A program made the position numbers and the translations under genes. Source: Bacillota bacterium (lineage in GTDB: Bacteria; Bacillota; Clostridia; Lachnospirales; Lachnospiraceae). Taken from it: a stretch of DNA of 60,569 bases. The notes beneath the pieces are model-generated. The model was not told where the DNA came from. It searched no databases and worked only from the letters and a program-made list of their open reading frames with translations. Below, one piece after another: positions 49,644 to 58,570 of the stretch. The stretch spans positions 1-60,569 of the forward strand of contig JAEXAX010000026.1 in NCBI GenBank assembly GCA_023458035.1, read 5' to 3'. Each line of letters begins with the position of its first letter. Positions within the stretch are counted from its first letter, which is position 1.

Positions 49644-52208
49644 TTATTTTTTACGGTAGGGTGTATCTGCTAAAGGTAATACTTGACGGAATTTTCCATC
49701 GTAACGATAGTAGGCCAGTGCACAGGCCGGTGCAGTGGGAATCATACATAACTCACCGCAGCCTTTTGCACCCAAAGAGAAGGGAAGTTTGTTTTCCTCA
49801 TTGGGTTCACAGAGGATGACATCCAGATCAGGTATATTATCGGCTCTCATGAATCCAATGGTACCGAATTTGCTTTGGGGATAACCGTTTACACATTCAA
49901 ATTTTTCTGTCACCCCATAGCCGATTCCCATAATCATACCACCTTCGATTTGGCCTTCAACAGATTGGATATTAACAGGGGTACCCACGTCAAAAGCAGA
50001 TACGGCCTTGGTGATCTTGCCGGTCTCATCTAATACTATCAACTGTGCTCCGTAAGAATAGGATACATGGCTGATCGGATTTTCTTTGATAGCTCCCAAT
50101 GGATCGGTTTTGACTGAATATTCACCAAAGAATTCCTGACCCTCCAGATCGGCAATGGTTTTACCGCTGTCCAATGCCAGCTTCAGTTTTTCACCGACAC
50201 GACGTGCCGCTTCTCCTGTTACTACCGTTTGTCGGGAAGCGGTAGAGGTACCGGAATTCGGAGTACGGACGGTATCGGCATGCTCGAAAACAAACAAAGC
50301 CGGATCTAATTTCGTGACATGACAGATTTCTGTCAGTACCATTTGTCCGATTCCCTGACCCATACAAGAAGCGGAGGTTCTAATGTGGATCTTGCCATTT
50401 TCAACACTTAGGAGTACCCGTCCGATATCTTTTTTACCCATACCGGTTCCGGAATTTTTGAAACCGCAAGCAATACCGGCATAAGGATGTTTATAGTATT
50501 CATCCTTTAAGGCATCCAGACAGGCGACCATATTGGTATTGGGATCGGCAGTCTGTCCATTCGGTAAAATATCACCCGGTTTAATCGCATTACGACGACG
50601 GAATTCCCATGGATCTATTCCCACCATTTCGGCTAATAGATTAATATTCATTTCTGTCGCAAAACAGCTTTGACTGACCCCGAAACCACGGTAAGCACCC
50701 GATACGACATTGTTGGTATAGACTGACATACCAAAAATATCGATATTTTGATAGTTATAGGGACCGGCGGCATGTGTACAGGCTCGATGCAGTACCGGAC
50801 CGCCTAAAGAGGCATATGCGCCGGTGTCTGCAATAATAACACCTTTCATACCGGTCAGGATACCGTTTTCGTCACAGGCAGTAGTAAATTCCATTTCCAT
50901 CGGATGTCGTTTAACGTGGTAGTTTAGGGATTCTTGACGAGTATATTTGATCTTGACCGGTTTTTTAAGTATCCAGGCCATCAGCGCAGCGTATTGTTGC
51001 ACCGACATATCTTCTTTGCCGCCGAAGCCGCCACCAACCAAAGGTGCTCGACAGTGTAATTTTTCCGGCGGAATTTGCAGCATGGCAGCACACTCGCGCT
51101 GTACATCATAGACGGATTGACTGGTCGTATAAATCAGTAAACCGTCATCACCCTCAGGCATTGCCACACAGCATTCCGGCTCCATGAATCCATGCTCCTG
51201 CCAGGAAGTCTTATACTTACGAGTCACCACATATTTGGAGTTCTTGATCGCCTCATCCGCATTACCGCGTACCAGATTGGCACGACTCATGACATTTCCA
51301 TCTTCGTGAATCAAGGGAGCATCGCCACGTAAGGCATCACCGGGGCTGGTGAGGGGTGTTAATTCCGTGTAGTCTACTTCTACTAAGGAGGCAATTTCAT
51401 CCATCATATCCGCTTTATTAGTGGCGATCAAAGCGATGACATTTCCCACATAGCGAGTGATATCGCCTACACCCATCATAACATCCCAGTCTTGTTTAAT
51501 ATGTCCGATCTTATTGCAGGGAACATCTTCCTTGGTTAATACTTCGACACAATCCGGATGAGCCAATGCTTTGCTTACATCAATATGATTGATTCGGGCG
51601 CGCGGATATTTGGAATAAACAGGTTTGGCGTATAACATACCGTCAATATAAATATCATCGGCGAAAATGCCGGTACCGTTTACTTTTTCCGCAGCATCAA
51701 TACGCTTAAACCGTTCATTCATGCGTAAGGTGGTAGGCTGAGGAGGAATGACTTTTTTCTCACGGAAGAAAGAGGCTGCCAATAAGATAGCATCTTCGAT
51801 CTTTTTATAACCGGTGCAGCGGCATAGATTTCCGCGGATGGCCTTTTTGACATCCTGACGAGTAGGAGCCGGATTGATATCTAGTAAGCTTTTGGCACTG
51901 ATAATCATACCGGGAATACAGAAACCACATTGTACGGCCCCGGCTTCGGCAAAGCAATGCTCATAGATTTTCATTTCTTCCGGATCGATTCCTTCAACAG
52001 TGAGTACTTTTTTGCCTGCCAGTTTACTTAAAGAAACGACACAGGCTTTGGTCTTTACCCCATCTACCAAAACGGTACAGGTACCGCAGGCACCCTCGCT
52101 GCAGCCGTCCTTGGTAGCGGTCAAATGCAATTCATCACGCAAAAACCGAAGCAGTTTTTGATCGTGAGCAGATTCATAATCCTTTCCATTGATATTCACA
52201 ATAAACAT
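49644..52208 (-). CDS. Xanthine-dehydrogenase-family molybdenum hydroxylase, fused Fe-S + Mo subunit
   Basis: The 854-residue protein fuses two 2Fe-2S domains (residues ~1-155; GCSEGACGTCTVLVDG, then QCGFCIPGM and NLCRCTGYKK) to a molybdopterin-binding subunit with GGGFGGKED, AYRGFGVSQ, SCMGQGIGQM and the catalytic Glu in LGAKGCGEL. The start is ATG 52208 behind AAAGGAGA. Size and fusion resemble the proteins annotated as selenium-dependent xanthine dehydrogenase in Clostridia, which hydroxylate purines. The substrate is not certain. It lacks its own FAD subunit and may use the one encoded upstream. Last gene of the operon. Confidence 0.92.
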   Translation of the reverse strand: MFIVNINGKDYESAHDQKLLRFLRDELHLTATKDGCSEGACGTCTVLVDGVKTKACVVSLSKLAGKKVLTVEGIDPEEMKIYEHCFAEAGAVQCGFCIPGMIISAKSLLDINPAPTRQDVKKAIRGNLCRCTGYKKIEDAILLAASFFREKKVIPPQPTTLRMNERFKRIDAAEKVNGTGIFADDIYIDGMLYAKPVYSKYPRARINHIDVSKALAHPDCVEVLTKEDVPCNKIGHIKQDWDVMMGVGDITRYVGNVIALIATNKADMMDEIASLVEVDYTELTPLTSPGDALRGDAPLIHEDGNVMSRANLVRGNADEAIKNSKYVVTRKYKTSWQEHGFMEPECCVAMPEGDDGLLIYTTSQSVYDVQRECAAMLQIPPEKLHCRAPLVGGGFGGKEDMSVQQYAALMAWILKKPVKIKYTRQESLNYHVKRHPMEMEFTTACDENGILTGMKGVIIADTGAYASLGGPVLHRACTHAAGPYNYQNIDIFGMSVYTNNVVSGAYRGFGVSQSCFATEMNINLLAEMVGIDPWEFRRRNAIKPGDILPNGQTADPNTNMVACLDALKDEYYKHPYAGIACGFKNSGTGMGKKDIGRVLLSVENGKIHIRTSASCMGQGIGQMVLTEICHVTKLDPALFVFEHADTVRTPNSGTSTASRQTVVTGEAARRVGEKLKLALDSGKTIADLEGQEFFGEYSVKTDPLGAIKENPISHVSYSYGAQLIVLDETGKITKAVSAFDVGTPVNIQSVEGQIEGGMIMGIGYGVTEKFECVNGYPQSKFGTIGFMRADNIPDLDVILCEPNEENKLPFSLGAKGCGELCMIPTAPACALAYYRYDGKFRQVLPLADTPYRKK

Positions 52209-52238
52209 AGTTTTGTCTCCTTTCACAGTTAGTGCTTC

Positions 52239-52910
52239 TTAGTCAACCAAAAGTCGTGCGTAAAAAGCAGTTTGATTTTGTATACCGACAATATTTGCCG
52301 CATACAAGATTTTTTCCATGGCCTGAGGCTGTTGCTGAGTCAAGGTTTCCATTGCGCCTAATATATCACTCAAACAAAAGTAAAAGATTTGACAGGGAAG
52401 CAATGTGGTCATACGTTTGACTAACTGATAGCTTTCGTGGAAATAATCTGCCATTTCCTGACCGGAAAGCGTTGATAAATCACCTTGAATAAAAGCGCCT
52501 CGGATGGATATCGCCGACATTTTTTTGCATGTTTCCACTAGTTCCAGTAGGTGAGATTCAGGAAAGCCGATCTGATCGTTACTTTCAAATTTGGCCGGGA
52601 TCACACGCAGACCGACTGTTTCCAAATAACCGGGACGATTATGCTCGGCGGCCAGATCATTGATATTCAAAAGTTCCTGTACATGATTGGCCACTAAACG
52701 ACATTTACCGATCACAGAGGCTATATCCGCCTTCGTTTTCGGTGCGGCAAAATAGATATAATCGGCGCCGATGTTTTGCTGATGAAGGGTGAGCACTTCT
52801 TGTACGGATGCAGCTGCGTAAGATCGGAGGGGATCACCGGGGTGTATTTTCATATCGTGATAAAGTGGCTGATATGTAGTGGGTAACGGATTAAACATTT
52901 GTTTCATCAT
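52239..52910 (-). CDS. Uncharacterised protein with a PLP-barrel-like pattern
   Basis: A 223-residue protein, start ATG 52910 behind AGAGGA (a second ATG adjoins). I do not recognise a family with certainty. The order ADYIYFAAPKTKADI, then LETVGLRVIPAKFE, and LLELVETCKKMSAISIRGAF resembles strands of the alanine racemase/DapDC-type PLP barrel, but the N-terminal lysine region is absent. It sits between the FAD-subunit gene and the fused hydroxylase with short gaps, so it belongs to the operon. It could be an accessory factor, a degenerate racemase-like protein or a purine/amino-acid enzyme. Confidence 0.5.
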   Translation of the reverse strand: MMKQMFNPLPTTYQPLYHDMKIHPGDPLRSYAAASVQEVLTLHQQNIGADYIYFAAPKTKADIASVIGKCRLVANHVQELLNINDLAAEHNRPGYLETVGLRVIPAKFESNDQIGFPESHLLELVETCKKMSAISIRGAFIQGDLSTLSGQEMADYFHESYQLVKRMTTLLPCQIFYFCLSDILGAMETLTQQQPQAMEKILYAANIVGIQNQTAFYARLLVD

Positions 52911-52970
52911 AGTCCTCTTTATAACAAGAGCAACGCTGGTTTTGGCGCTGCTCTTGTTATGGTACATCGG

Positions 52971-53789
52971 TTAGATGCCGAAGGTAGTTAAAAAGTCACA
53001 TAATAAGTTCATACATACTTTCTTTCGGTATTCTGCACTGACACGACCACGGGTTAAGACCATACGGTCAGCATATGCTTTGAGATATTCCTCTTTCATC
53101 GCTTTTGCCTCAGTGATGGTTTTTCCGATCAGCATAGCTTCGATATCCTGATAGCGCAAAACAGTGTCGGCGACAGCACCGAAGGCAGCAGCAATGTTGA
53201 CAATCTTACCGTCTTTTTCTTCAAAGATACCGGCAAAGGACACACGGGAAATAGCCAACGCATTTCGACCGCCAACTTTTTGGTAGTAATATCGTTCCCA
53301 ACCGGTTTTAGGCAGTACTATTTCAACGATCAATTCATCAGGTTGTAAATCTAATGTTTTGCGTCCGAGATAAAAGGAAGCTACATCGACGATGCGCTCG
53401 CCTCTGACACTCATTAATCGCAACTTGGCATCCATGGCGAATTCGATTAAAACGGAGTCGGCCTTGGCAGAACCGTTTCCTAAATTACCGCCGAAGGTAC
53501 CGGCATTTCGAATAGCCGGAGCAGCGATGAGTATGAGGGCATCTTTCATAATCGAAGGTACAAGGGGGTGATCAAGTGCCTGTGTAAATGTGACGCCTGC
53601 ACCGATACGTATGTATTCCTCATCTACGACGATTTGTTGTAATTCGGGAACCTGATTAAGGAATAAGAAGGTTGAATCAGGTTTATTTTCTACCATTAAG
53701 TCGGTGCCGCCGGCGTAAGGAGTAACCTCGAATTGACTGCGAATTTCTAATGCCTCCTGTAGGGAGGTTGCTTTGTAACCGTTTACCAT
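52971..53789 (-). CDS. FAD-binding subunit of molybdenum hydroxylase
   Basis: The 272-residue protein has the CoxM/XdhB FAD-binding fold: TPYAGGTDLMVE for the pyrophosphate and IAAPAIRNAGTFGGNLGNGS for the isoalloxazine loop, then a C-terminal CO-dehydrogenase flavoprotein domain. Its start overlaps the end of the 2Fe-2S subunit gene by 7 nt (ATGGTAA). It passes electrons from the Fe-S subunit to NAD or another acceptor. It is the only FAD subunit for two molybdenum subunits in this operon. Confidence 0.95.
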   Translation of the reverse strand: MVNGYKATSLQEALEIRSQFEVTPYAGGTDLMVENKPDSTFLFLNQVPELQQIVVDEEYIRIGAGVTFTQALDHPLVPSIMKDALILIAAPAIRNAGTFGGNLGNGSAKADSVLIEFAMDAKLRLMSVRGERIVDVASFYLGRKTLDLQPDELIVEIVLPKTGWERYYYQKVGGRNALAISRVSFAGIFEEKDGKIVNIAAAFGAVADTVLRYQDIEAMLIGKTITEAKAMKEEYLKAYADRMVLTRGRVSAEYRKKVCMNLLCDFLTTFGI

Positions 53790-54256
53790 AGTCCGTTACC
53801 CTCCTTTGCTGCGGTCAGTACTGCATTGACAATGGCATTGTAACCGGTACAGCGGCATAAATTACCGCTTAAACCTTCACGAATCTCCTCTTCGGATGGA
53901 TGAGGATGCTTGGCCAAGACAGCTTCCGCGGCCAATACCATACCGGGGATACAAAAGCCGCATTGTACGGCAGAAACGGATGCAAACGCTTTGTCCAACA
54001 CGGCAAAACGAGCCGTTTCACGATAGCCTTCCATACTGGTGACATGACAACCGTCTACGGCACCCATGGCGACACAGCAGCTATTGGTCAAGGAACCGTT
54101 AATCAGTACGGCACAGGCTCCGCATTCCCCTTCTTTGCAGCCGCATTTAACACTTTTACAATCATATATATCACGCAGAACATCCAGTAACCGATCGGTG
54201 GAACGACCTGTATAGCTGACTTCTGTTCCGTTTAGAATAAATTTAATCGCATCCAT
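53783..54256 (-). CDS. 2Fe-2S subunit of molybdenum hydroxylase
   Basis: The 157-residue protein has the two clusters of XdhC/CoxS subunits: CGCKEGECGACAVLINGS for the plant-type ferredoxin domain and QCGFCIPGMVL with NLCRCTGYNAI for the second. Start ATG 54256 follows the stop of the large subunit directly (TAAATG), behind AGGAGG. It links the molybdenum subunit to the FAD subunit. Confidence 0.96.
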   Translation of the reverse strand: MDAIKFILNGTEVSYTGRSTDRLLDVLRDIYDCKSVKCGCKEGECGACAVLINGSLTNSCCVAMGAVDGCHVTSMEGYRETARFAVLDKAFASVSAVQCGFCIPGMVLAAEAVLAKHPHPSEEEIREGLSGNLCRCTGYNAIVNAVLTAAKEGNGLW

Positions 54257-56401
54257 TTAATATTCCTCCTTCATTAATTCCCGAAGGGTATCTTCCGCGG
54301 TGAAAGGAGCATGATTCAGTTTATGAACGTGGCAGCCACCTAACGCCTGCTCTAAAGCCTCCACATAGGCACCCGGAGCACCAACCAGAGGAAGCTCACC
54401 TGCACCTTTAGCGCCGTAAGGACCGTTGGGGTATTCGTCCACATGCAGAATACACTGCATATTGGGAACATCTTTAGTGGTCGGGATCAGATAATCGGAG
54501 AAGGAATTGTTACGGATACGACCTTTTTGGTCATAGTCCATCTTTTCAATGGAAGCGTAACCGATACCCTGTAAAAAACCGCCCTCCATCTGTCCCATAA
54601 CAATGTTGTAATCAATCGGCGTACCGACATCGAAGTTACCGTAAGCACCTAAAATCTTTGATAAGCCGGTGTAGGTGTCCACTTCGACTTCAATCGCATT
54701 GACAGCCCACGCATATGTCGGATAGGCATCACCCTGGAATTTATCAATATAAAACGGAATCATAAAATCAGGTTCCTTGAAATGCTCCTCTACCTCCTGT
54801 TCCTTACCTTCTTCCCAAATTGTACGTAGGTGAATAGCGGCACGACGCAGCAGTTCACCTACGACCATCATTGAACGAGAAGCTACGGTAGGACCGGAAT
54901 CCGGTACGCGGGCAGTATCAGGATGACGATAATATACCTTTTCCAAGGGAAGATTCAGTTCATAAGCAACTACCTTCGGGAAGGTGGTACGCAGACCCTG
55001 ACCGATTTCGCCGTTGGATGCGAGGACCTCAACGCTGCCGTCAGCATATTTTCGCAGTTTAACGACAGCCTTAATAATGTCACGTTCACCGGAACCGGTA
55101 AAACCGGCGCCGTGGAAATACATTGACATGCCGATACCGCGTCGATAGCGACCGGTCTGCTTTTGGGCATATAAGGTACGTTTGGCTCGATAATCACACA
55201 AGCGATCTACTTCTTCAATCATATCCGGAATAGGAACCGGGAAGTGATATCTGCCTTGTGTAGAAGTCATACTGCCTTGTTTCACCAGATTAGCCATTTT
55301 AAATTCCAAAGAATCAATTCCCAGATCCTGCGCCACATGATCCATCATCATCTCAACGGCAAAGAATGTCTGAGGCGCACCGAAGCCACGGTAGGCACCG
55401 CTTGGTGTGGTATTGGTTTTTAAAGCCCGCCCACGGACATGCACATTAGGAATATCATAAATACCGGGAGCGGCAATAATACCACGCTGCAATACAACGG
55501 CAGACAAAGTTGAGTAGGCACCGGCATTGAAGATTACATCACAATCAATAGCGGTTGGTTTACCGTTCTTTACTGCCATCCTATATTTACACAAAGAAGG
55601 ATGACGCTTTGAAGTAAATTCCAGATCTTCACGGCGATCAAAGATACAACGAACAGCCGCGCCGGCTTTTTTTGCCGCCACAGCGACCTGCGAACCGAGA
55701 ATGGAAGGAAACGCCTCTTTACCGCCGAACGCACCTCCGGTTACATCCTGCATAACATGAACCCCATCAGGGCCGCAGCCAAGAACACGCATAACAGCGC
55801 CTTTGATGTAATAAGCGCATTGGCAGGAGCCGTGAACAAAGACGGAACCGTCGGCTTCTATTTCAGCCATCATACCCTGCGTCTCTAAATAAGTTTGATC
55901 CTGATAGCCGGTTTCAAACTCCTCTTCGTAGATCTTATCGGCTTCAGAAAATGCTTTCTCGATATCACCGTGACCAAACTCGTAGTTGAAGAACGCCATA
56001 TCCGCTTTTCGCAGATCCAACACAGGTTCCAGTTCCTCATACAGCACCTGGATTTCGGATAGGAGTCGGTTGACCATCTGCTCATCGGGACCGACGAGCA
56101 TAGCAATCGGTTCACCGATGTATTCGACGGTGTCACGACAAAAGACAGGGGTATCGTCTAAAACGATGTTGACATTGTTATCACCGGGAACATCGCCGGC
56201 GTCCACGTAGAAATAGCCCTCCGGCAGTTCGGGCACATCGACGGTTAAGATCTTGGCACGAGCCACCTTGGAACGCAGGAGCTTACCGGTCAGAATGGGA
56301 GAGCCGTCTTTTGCGGTGAGATAATCACCGATGTAAACGCTTTCTCCCCTGATCTTGGGGTTGTGATCACATTTGACCACGGAACGGTTAATTTCATGCA
56401 T
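54257..56401 (-). CDS. Molybdopterin-binding subunit of xanthine-dehydrogenase-like enzyme
   Basis: The 714-residue large subunit shows GGAFGGKEAFPS, AYRGFGAPQTF, NGEIGQGLRTTFP and the catalytic Glu in YGAKGAGELPL. With the following 2Fe-2S and FAD subunits it makes a classical three-subunit molybdenum hydroxylase. Such enzymes hydroxylate purines, aromatic heterocycles or aldehydes; the substrate is not fixed by sequence. Start ATG 56401 lies 11 nt after AGGAGG. It is 18 nt downstream of the MocA-like gene, so cofactor maturation and apoenzyme are co-expressed. Confidence 0.95.
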   Translation of the reverse strand: MHEINRSVVKCDHNPKIRGESVYIGDYLTAKDGSPILTGKLLRSKVARAKILTVDVPELPEGYFYVDAGDVPGDNNVNIVLDDTPVFCRDTVEYIGEPIAMLVGPDEQMVNRLLSEIQVLYEELEPVLDLRKADMAFFNYEFGHGDIEKAFSEADKIYEEEFETGYQDQTYLETQGMMAEIEADGSVFVHGSCQCAYYIKGAVMRVLGCGPDGVHVMQDVTGGAFGGKEAFPSILGSQVAVAAKKAGAAVRCIFDRREDLEFTSKRHPSLCKYRMAVKNGKPTAIDCDVIFNAGAYSTLSAVVLQRGIIAAPGIYDIPNVHVRGRALKTNTTPSGAYRGFGAPQTFFAVEMMMDHVAQDLGIDSLEFKMANLVKQGSMTSTQGRYHFPVPIPDMIEEVDRLCDYRAKRTLYAQKQTGRYRRGIGMSMYFHGAGFTGSGERDIIKAVVKLRKYADGSVEVLASNGEIGQGLRTTFPKVVAYELNLPLEKVYYRHPDTARVPDSGPTVASRSMMVVGELLRRAAIHLRTIWEEGKEQEVEEHFKEPDFMIPFYIDKFQGDAYPTYAWAVNAIEVEVDTYTGLSKILGAYGNFDVGTPIDYNIVMGQMEGGFLQGIGYASIEKMDYDQKGRIRNNSFSDYLIPTTKDVPNMQCILHVDEYPNGPYGAKGAGELPLVGAPGAYVEALEQALGGCHVHKLNHAPFTAEDTLRELMKEEY

Positions 56402-56419
56402 AAAACAAATGACCTCCTA

Positions 56420-57034
56420 TCATATTTTTTTATATAGTTGTTTGCAGGATTGATAATCCATGGGTGTATCCAAATCAATCCACACGCCTATGTCATTGAC
56501 CGGAATCTCACGGATAGAACGCTCGTGATATTTCCAAAACTGTCGCAATCCTCCATCTTCCCGAAAGGCACAGATGGACGGAATAAAACAGGTATCGATC
56601 AGCGGCGGATGTTTGCGCCATCCATCCAATGTAGGGAAAATAATGGCCGGTTGCTCACAGTAGGCTTTTTGTATGTTCAAAAAAGTGCTTGGCCGGATGG
56701 CAGGCATATCACCCGGAAGCAGAAAAAAGGCGTTACATTTCGGCAAAGCATGGCAACCGATTCGTATGGAATGCATCATGTCTGTTGATGCATACTCTTC
56801 ATTTCGGGCAAAAATGATTCGATCACCATACTGGTTTTGCAATACATTTTCCACTTCCCCTGCCCGATAGCCGGTGACGACCACAATCGTACCGATACCG
56901 CCGCAAAACATACTGTCAACCGTATTTTCAATCAATGTTTTTCCACATAGCGGTAGAAGCGGTTTAAACTCTCCCATACGGGAAGATAGACCTGCTGCCA
57001 GAATCAATCCGCAAAATGTCGCCTGTTCCGACAT
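56420..57034 (-). CDS. MocA-like molybdenum cofactor cytidylyltransferase
   Basis: MocA attaches CMP to molybdopterin to form the MCD cofactor used by the xanthine-dehydrogenase family. The 204-residue protein has the active nucleotidyltransferase signature GLILAAGLSSRMGEFKPLLP, the metal-binding LLPGDMPAIRPS and the region WRKHPPLID. It is the first gene of the hydroxylase operon, behind GGGGAG and its own promoter. Sequence motifs are intact, in contrast to the next upstream paralogue. Confidence 0.9.
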   Translation of the reverse strand: MSEQATFCGLILAAGLSSRMGEFKPLLPLCGKTLIENTVDSMFCGGIGTIVVVTGYRAGEVENVLQNQYGDRIIFARNEEYASTDMMHSIRIGCHALPKCNAFFLLPGDMPAIRPSTFLNIQKAYCEQPAIIFPTLDGWRKHPPLIDTCFIPSICAFREDGGLRQFWKYHERSIREIPVNDIGVWIDLDTPMDYQSCKQLYKKI

Positions 57035-57099
57035 AAAAATACTCCCCTATCATAAAAATATAAAACGTTATTCTTTAAAAAGAAGAACTGTATACTTTT

Positions 57100-57129
57100 A
57101 TTATAGGGGAGGTCATGGTAAAATGGCAA
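57100..57129 (-). promoter_or_regulatory. Promoter of the molybdenum-hydroxylase operon
   Basis: On the minus strand TTGCCA (57129-57124) and TATAAT (57105-57100) with an 18-nt spacer. The -35 box overlaps an inverted repeat (57125-57152). Confidence 0.8.
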
Positions 57130-57152
57130 ATTCCCTTTTTGGGAATGACGCC
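57125..57152. promoter_or_regulatory. Inverted repeat over the -35 box of the hydroxylase operon
   Basis: GGCAAATTCCC (57125-57135) and GGGAATGACGCC (57141-57152) pair through GGGAAT/ATTCCC and the outer GGC/GCC, with a 5-nt centre. It may be the operator of the neighbouring regulator, or a weak terminator for that gene. Confidence 0.5.
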
Positions 57153-57159
57153 AAAAAAG

Positions 57160-58083
57160 CTATAGTATTTTTGTGGATATAAACTGATTGTGGAAGCATA
57201 TCTGGGCGAGGGAATGCATATGTTCCTCAAAATGTTGATAGGCCAGCAGAAACTTTGTTCCGCGTTCCGTTAATGAGGTTCTGCCTCCATCGGTGCCGCC
57301 GCGGCGGCGATTCACCACAGGGAAGGCAAGATTTCGTTCAAGGATATTGATCATATCCCAGGCCTTGCTGTAGGCAATACCGGAGTAGGCACAACTGACA
57401 CGCATATTTTGGGTATCTTGGATCAGGAACAATAAAAGTTTTAAACGTGCATTAAAAAAAGGCGTTTCTTTCTCCAGCTGCATATGCATTACAGGGTGCA
57501 GAATGGAGATGTTATGCTCCTGCAAGAGTGATTGCAGGTCGGTTTCATTATACACATTACAAAGAATACCCTCATCTTCTACCGGAATTCGCCGGTGATC
57601 GGGACATAATGCAAATGCGCCGCGTAAGCCGTGCTCACCCTGATAACCGAGGATTTGGTCTATCCAATGATCCGCGATCAAGACCGGATGTCCGCCATGC
57701 CCGCGGTAGGTGGGCGTAATAATAGAGCCGTTAGAATTCATCAGCGCTTTCAGCGTAGCAGGGGTGAACATAGGAACATTAACCGGGGTGAACATCACAC
57801 GATCGCACTTGCCTTGCAAAAAGGAGAGACCGATTTTTACAGATTCAAACAGCTCCGGTTGTTCATCCTGCTCATTTTTCAGGAAGATTACACCGAAGGT
57901 AGTAAGCTGCTGTTTGATCTGATCATTATCACTGCCGGTCACGATTACAATCGGGAAAATACCGGCTTGCTGATAAGAAATCACTATACGCCGAATAACG
58001 GGAATAGCTCCGATTTGTAAAAAAGGTTTCGCTACCTTTTTGCTGGCAGCGGCAATAATACCGCCGGTATGACTGATTTTCAT
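57160..58083 (-). CDS. Fusion regulator: degenerate MocA-like domain + ModE-like winged helix
   Basis: A 307-residue protein, start ATG 58083 (an in-frame TTG at 58089 is too close to GAGG). Residues ~1-195 align with the MocA next door, but GLILAAGLSSRMG becomes GGIIAAASKKV with the R-M-G lost, and LLPGDMP becomes FTPVNVP, losing the metal-binding Asp, while TPTYRGHGGHPVLI is kept. Residues ~205-290 resemble the ModE N-terminal winged helix: FFNARLKLLLFLIQD, then AYSKAWDMINILERN and RRGGTDGGRTSLTERGTKFL. I infer a transcription factor that senses a cofactor-related ligand with a dead transferase domain. Its own promoter lies at 58119. Confidence 0.85.
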   Translation of the reverse strand: MKISHTGGIIAAASKKVAKPFLQIGAIPVIRRIVISYQQAGIFPIVIVTGSDNDQIKQQLTTFGVIFLKNEQDEQPELFESVKIGLSFLQGKCDRVMFTPVNVPMFTPATLKALMNSNGSIITPTYRGHGGHPVLIADHWIDQILGYQGEHGLRGAFALCPDHRRIPVEDEGILCNVYNETDLQSLLQEHNISILHPVMHMQLEKETPFFNARLKLLLFLIQDTQNMRVSCAYSGIAYSKAWDMINILERNLAFPVVNRRRGGTDGGRTSLTERGTKFLLAYQHFEEHMHSLAQICFHNQFISTKIL

Positions 58084-58118
58084 AAACAATACCTCACATT
58101 ACGAGCGTTGTTCTTGCC

Positions 58119-58147
58119 ATAGTATCACGAAAGAAAAGGCTTAGCAA
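58119..58147 (-). promoter_or_regulatory. Promoter of the fusion regulator
   Basis: On the minus strand TTGCTA (58147-58142) and TACTAT (58124-58119), spacer 17 nt, ~36 nt before the start codon. Confidence 0.65.
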
Positions 58148-58160
58148 GTTCTTTGTCGGA

Positions 58161-58186
58161 GAATATTGATCCGGAATATTAATCCG
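58161..58186. repeat. Tandem 13-bp repeat upstream of the regulator promoter
   Basis: GAATATTGATCCG (58161-58173) and GAATATTAATCCG (58174-58186) are head-to-tail with one mismatch, starting 13 bp upstream of the -35 box. Spacing and position would suit an activator or autoregulator site. Confidence 0.65.
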
Positions 58187-58570
58187 AAGTTGCGGATGAA
58201 GCACTAAGGAGGCACTTTGGTCAGAGAGGTTCACATCGGCTAAACCGACCTCCTTGATCTGGGCAGCGGAAGCTGTTTCTTCACGATCTAAATTTAACAA
58301 AGAGAACCAGACCGGACAGACCGATTCCTTCTATATAGAAAGATCAGTATGAAAATCAGCATTATCCGAAACAAGGTATTTTTCTGCTTTGGAGTCTTGG
58401 GAGGTTGTGACGGTAAAATGGGTGACATGGTGACTGAGGAATCTGCGGTGCGCCTCCTTTTAATATGAATTCATGACTGCCACATAGGATCATCAGGAAG
58501 ATCAATTGGATAGATGATTATCTTATACAGAAAAAACCAAGCATATTACTATAGATAAAGCAGACTTTTA
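58187..58570. other. Intergenic region without a supported gene
   Basis: About 380 nt between the regulator promoter and the lipoprotein promoter. A minus-strand frame runs through part of it (to 58094) but has no ribosome site and overlaps the regulator promoter. A GAGGT/ACCTC inverted repeat is near 58229-58253. It may be decayed coding sequence. Confidence 0.5.

Noticed and set aside
49597..49659. 20-codon frame behind an AGGAGGAGG run after the Gx-transporter terminator
   Set aside because: It overlaps the 3' end of the hydroxylase gene on the other strand, ATG is very close to the Shine-Dalgarno, and nothing supports a peptide.
58229..58253. Possible riboswitch (GAGGT/ACCTC dyad) in the 58 kb intergenic region
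   Set aside because: It does not fit the Moco or other riboswitch patterns I know, and its orientation to any gene is unclear.
58094..58300. Minus-strand frame of 68 codons upstream of the fusion regulator
   Set aside because: No ribosome site, no recognised relative, and it overlaps the likely promoter of the regulator; may be decayed coding sequence.
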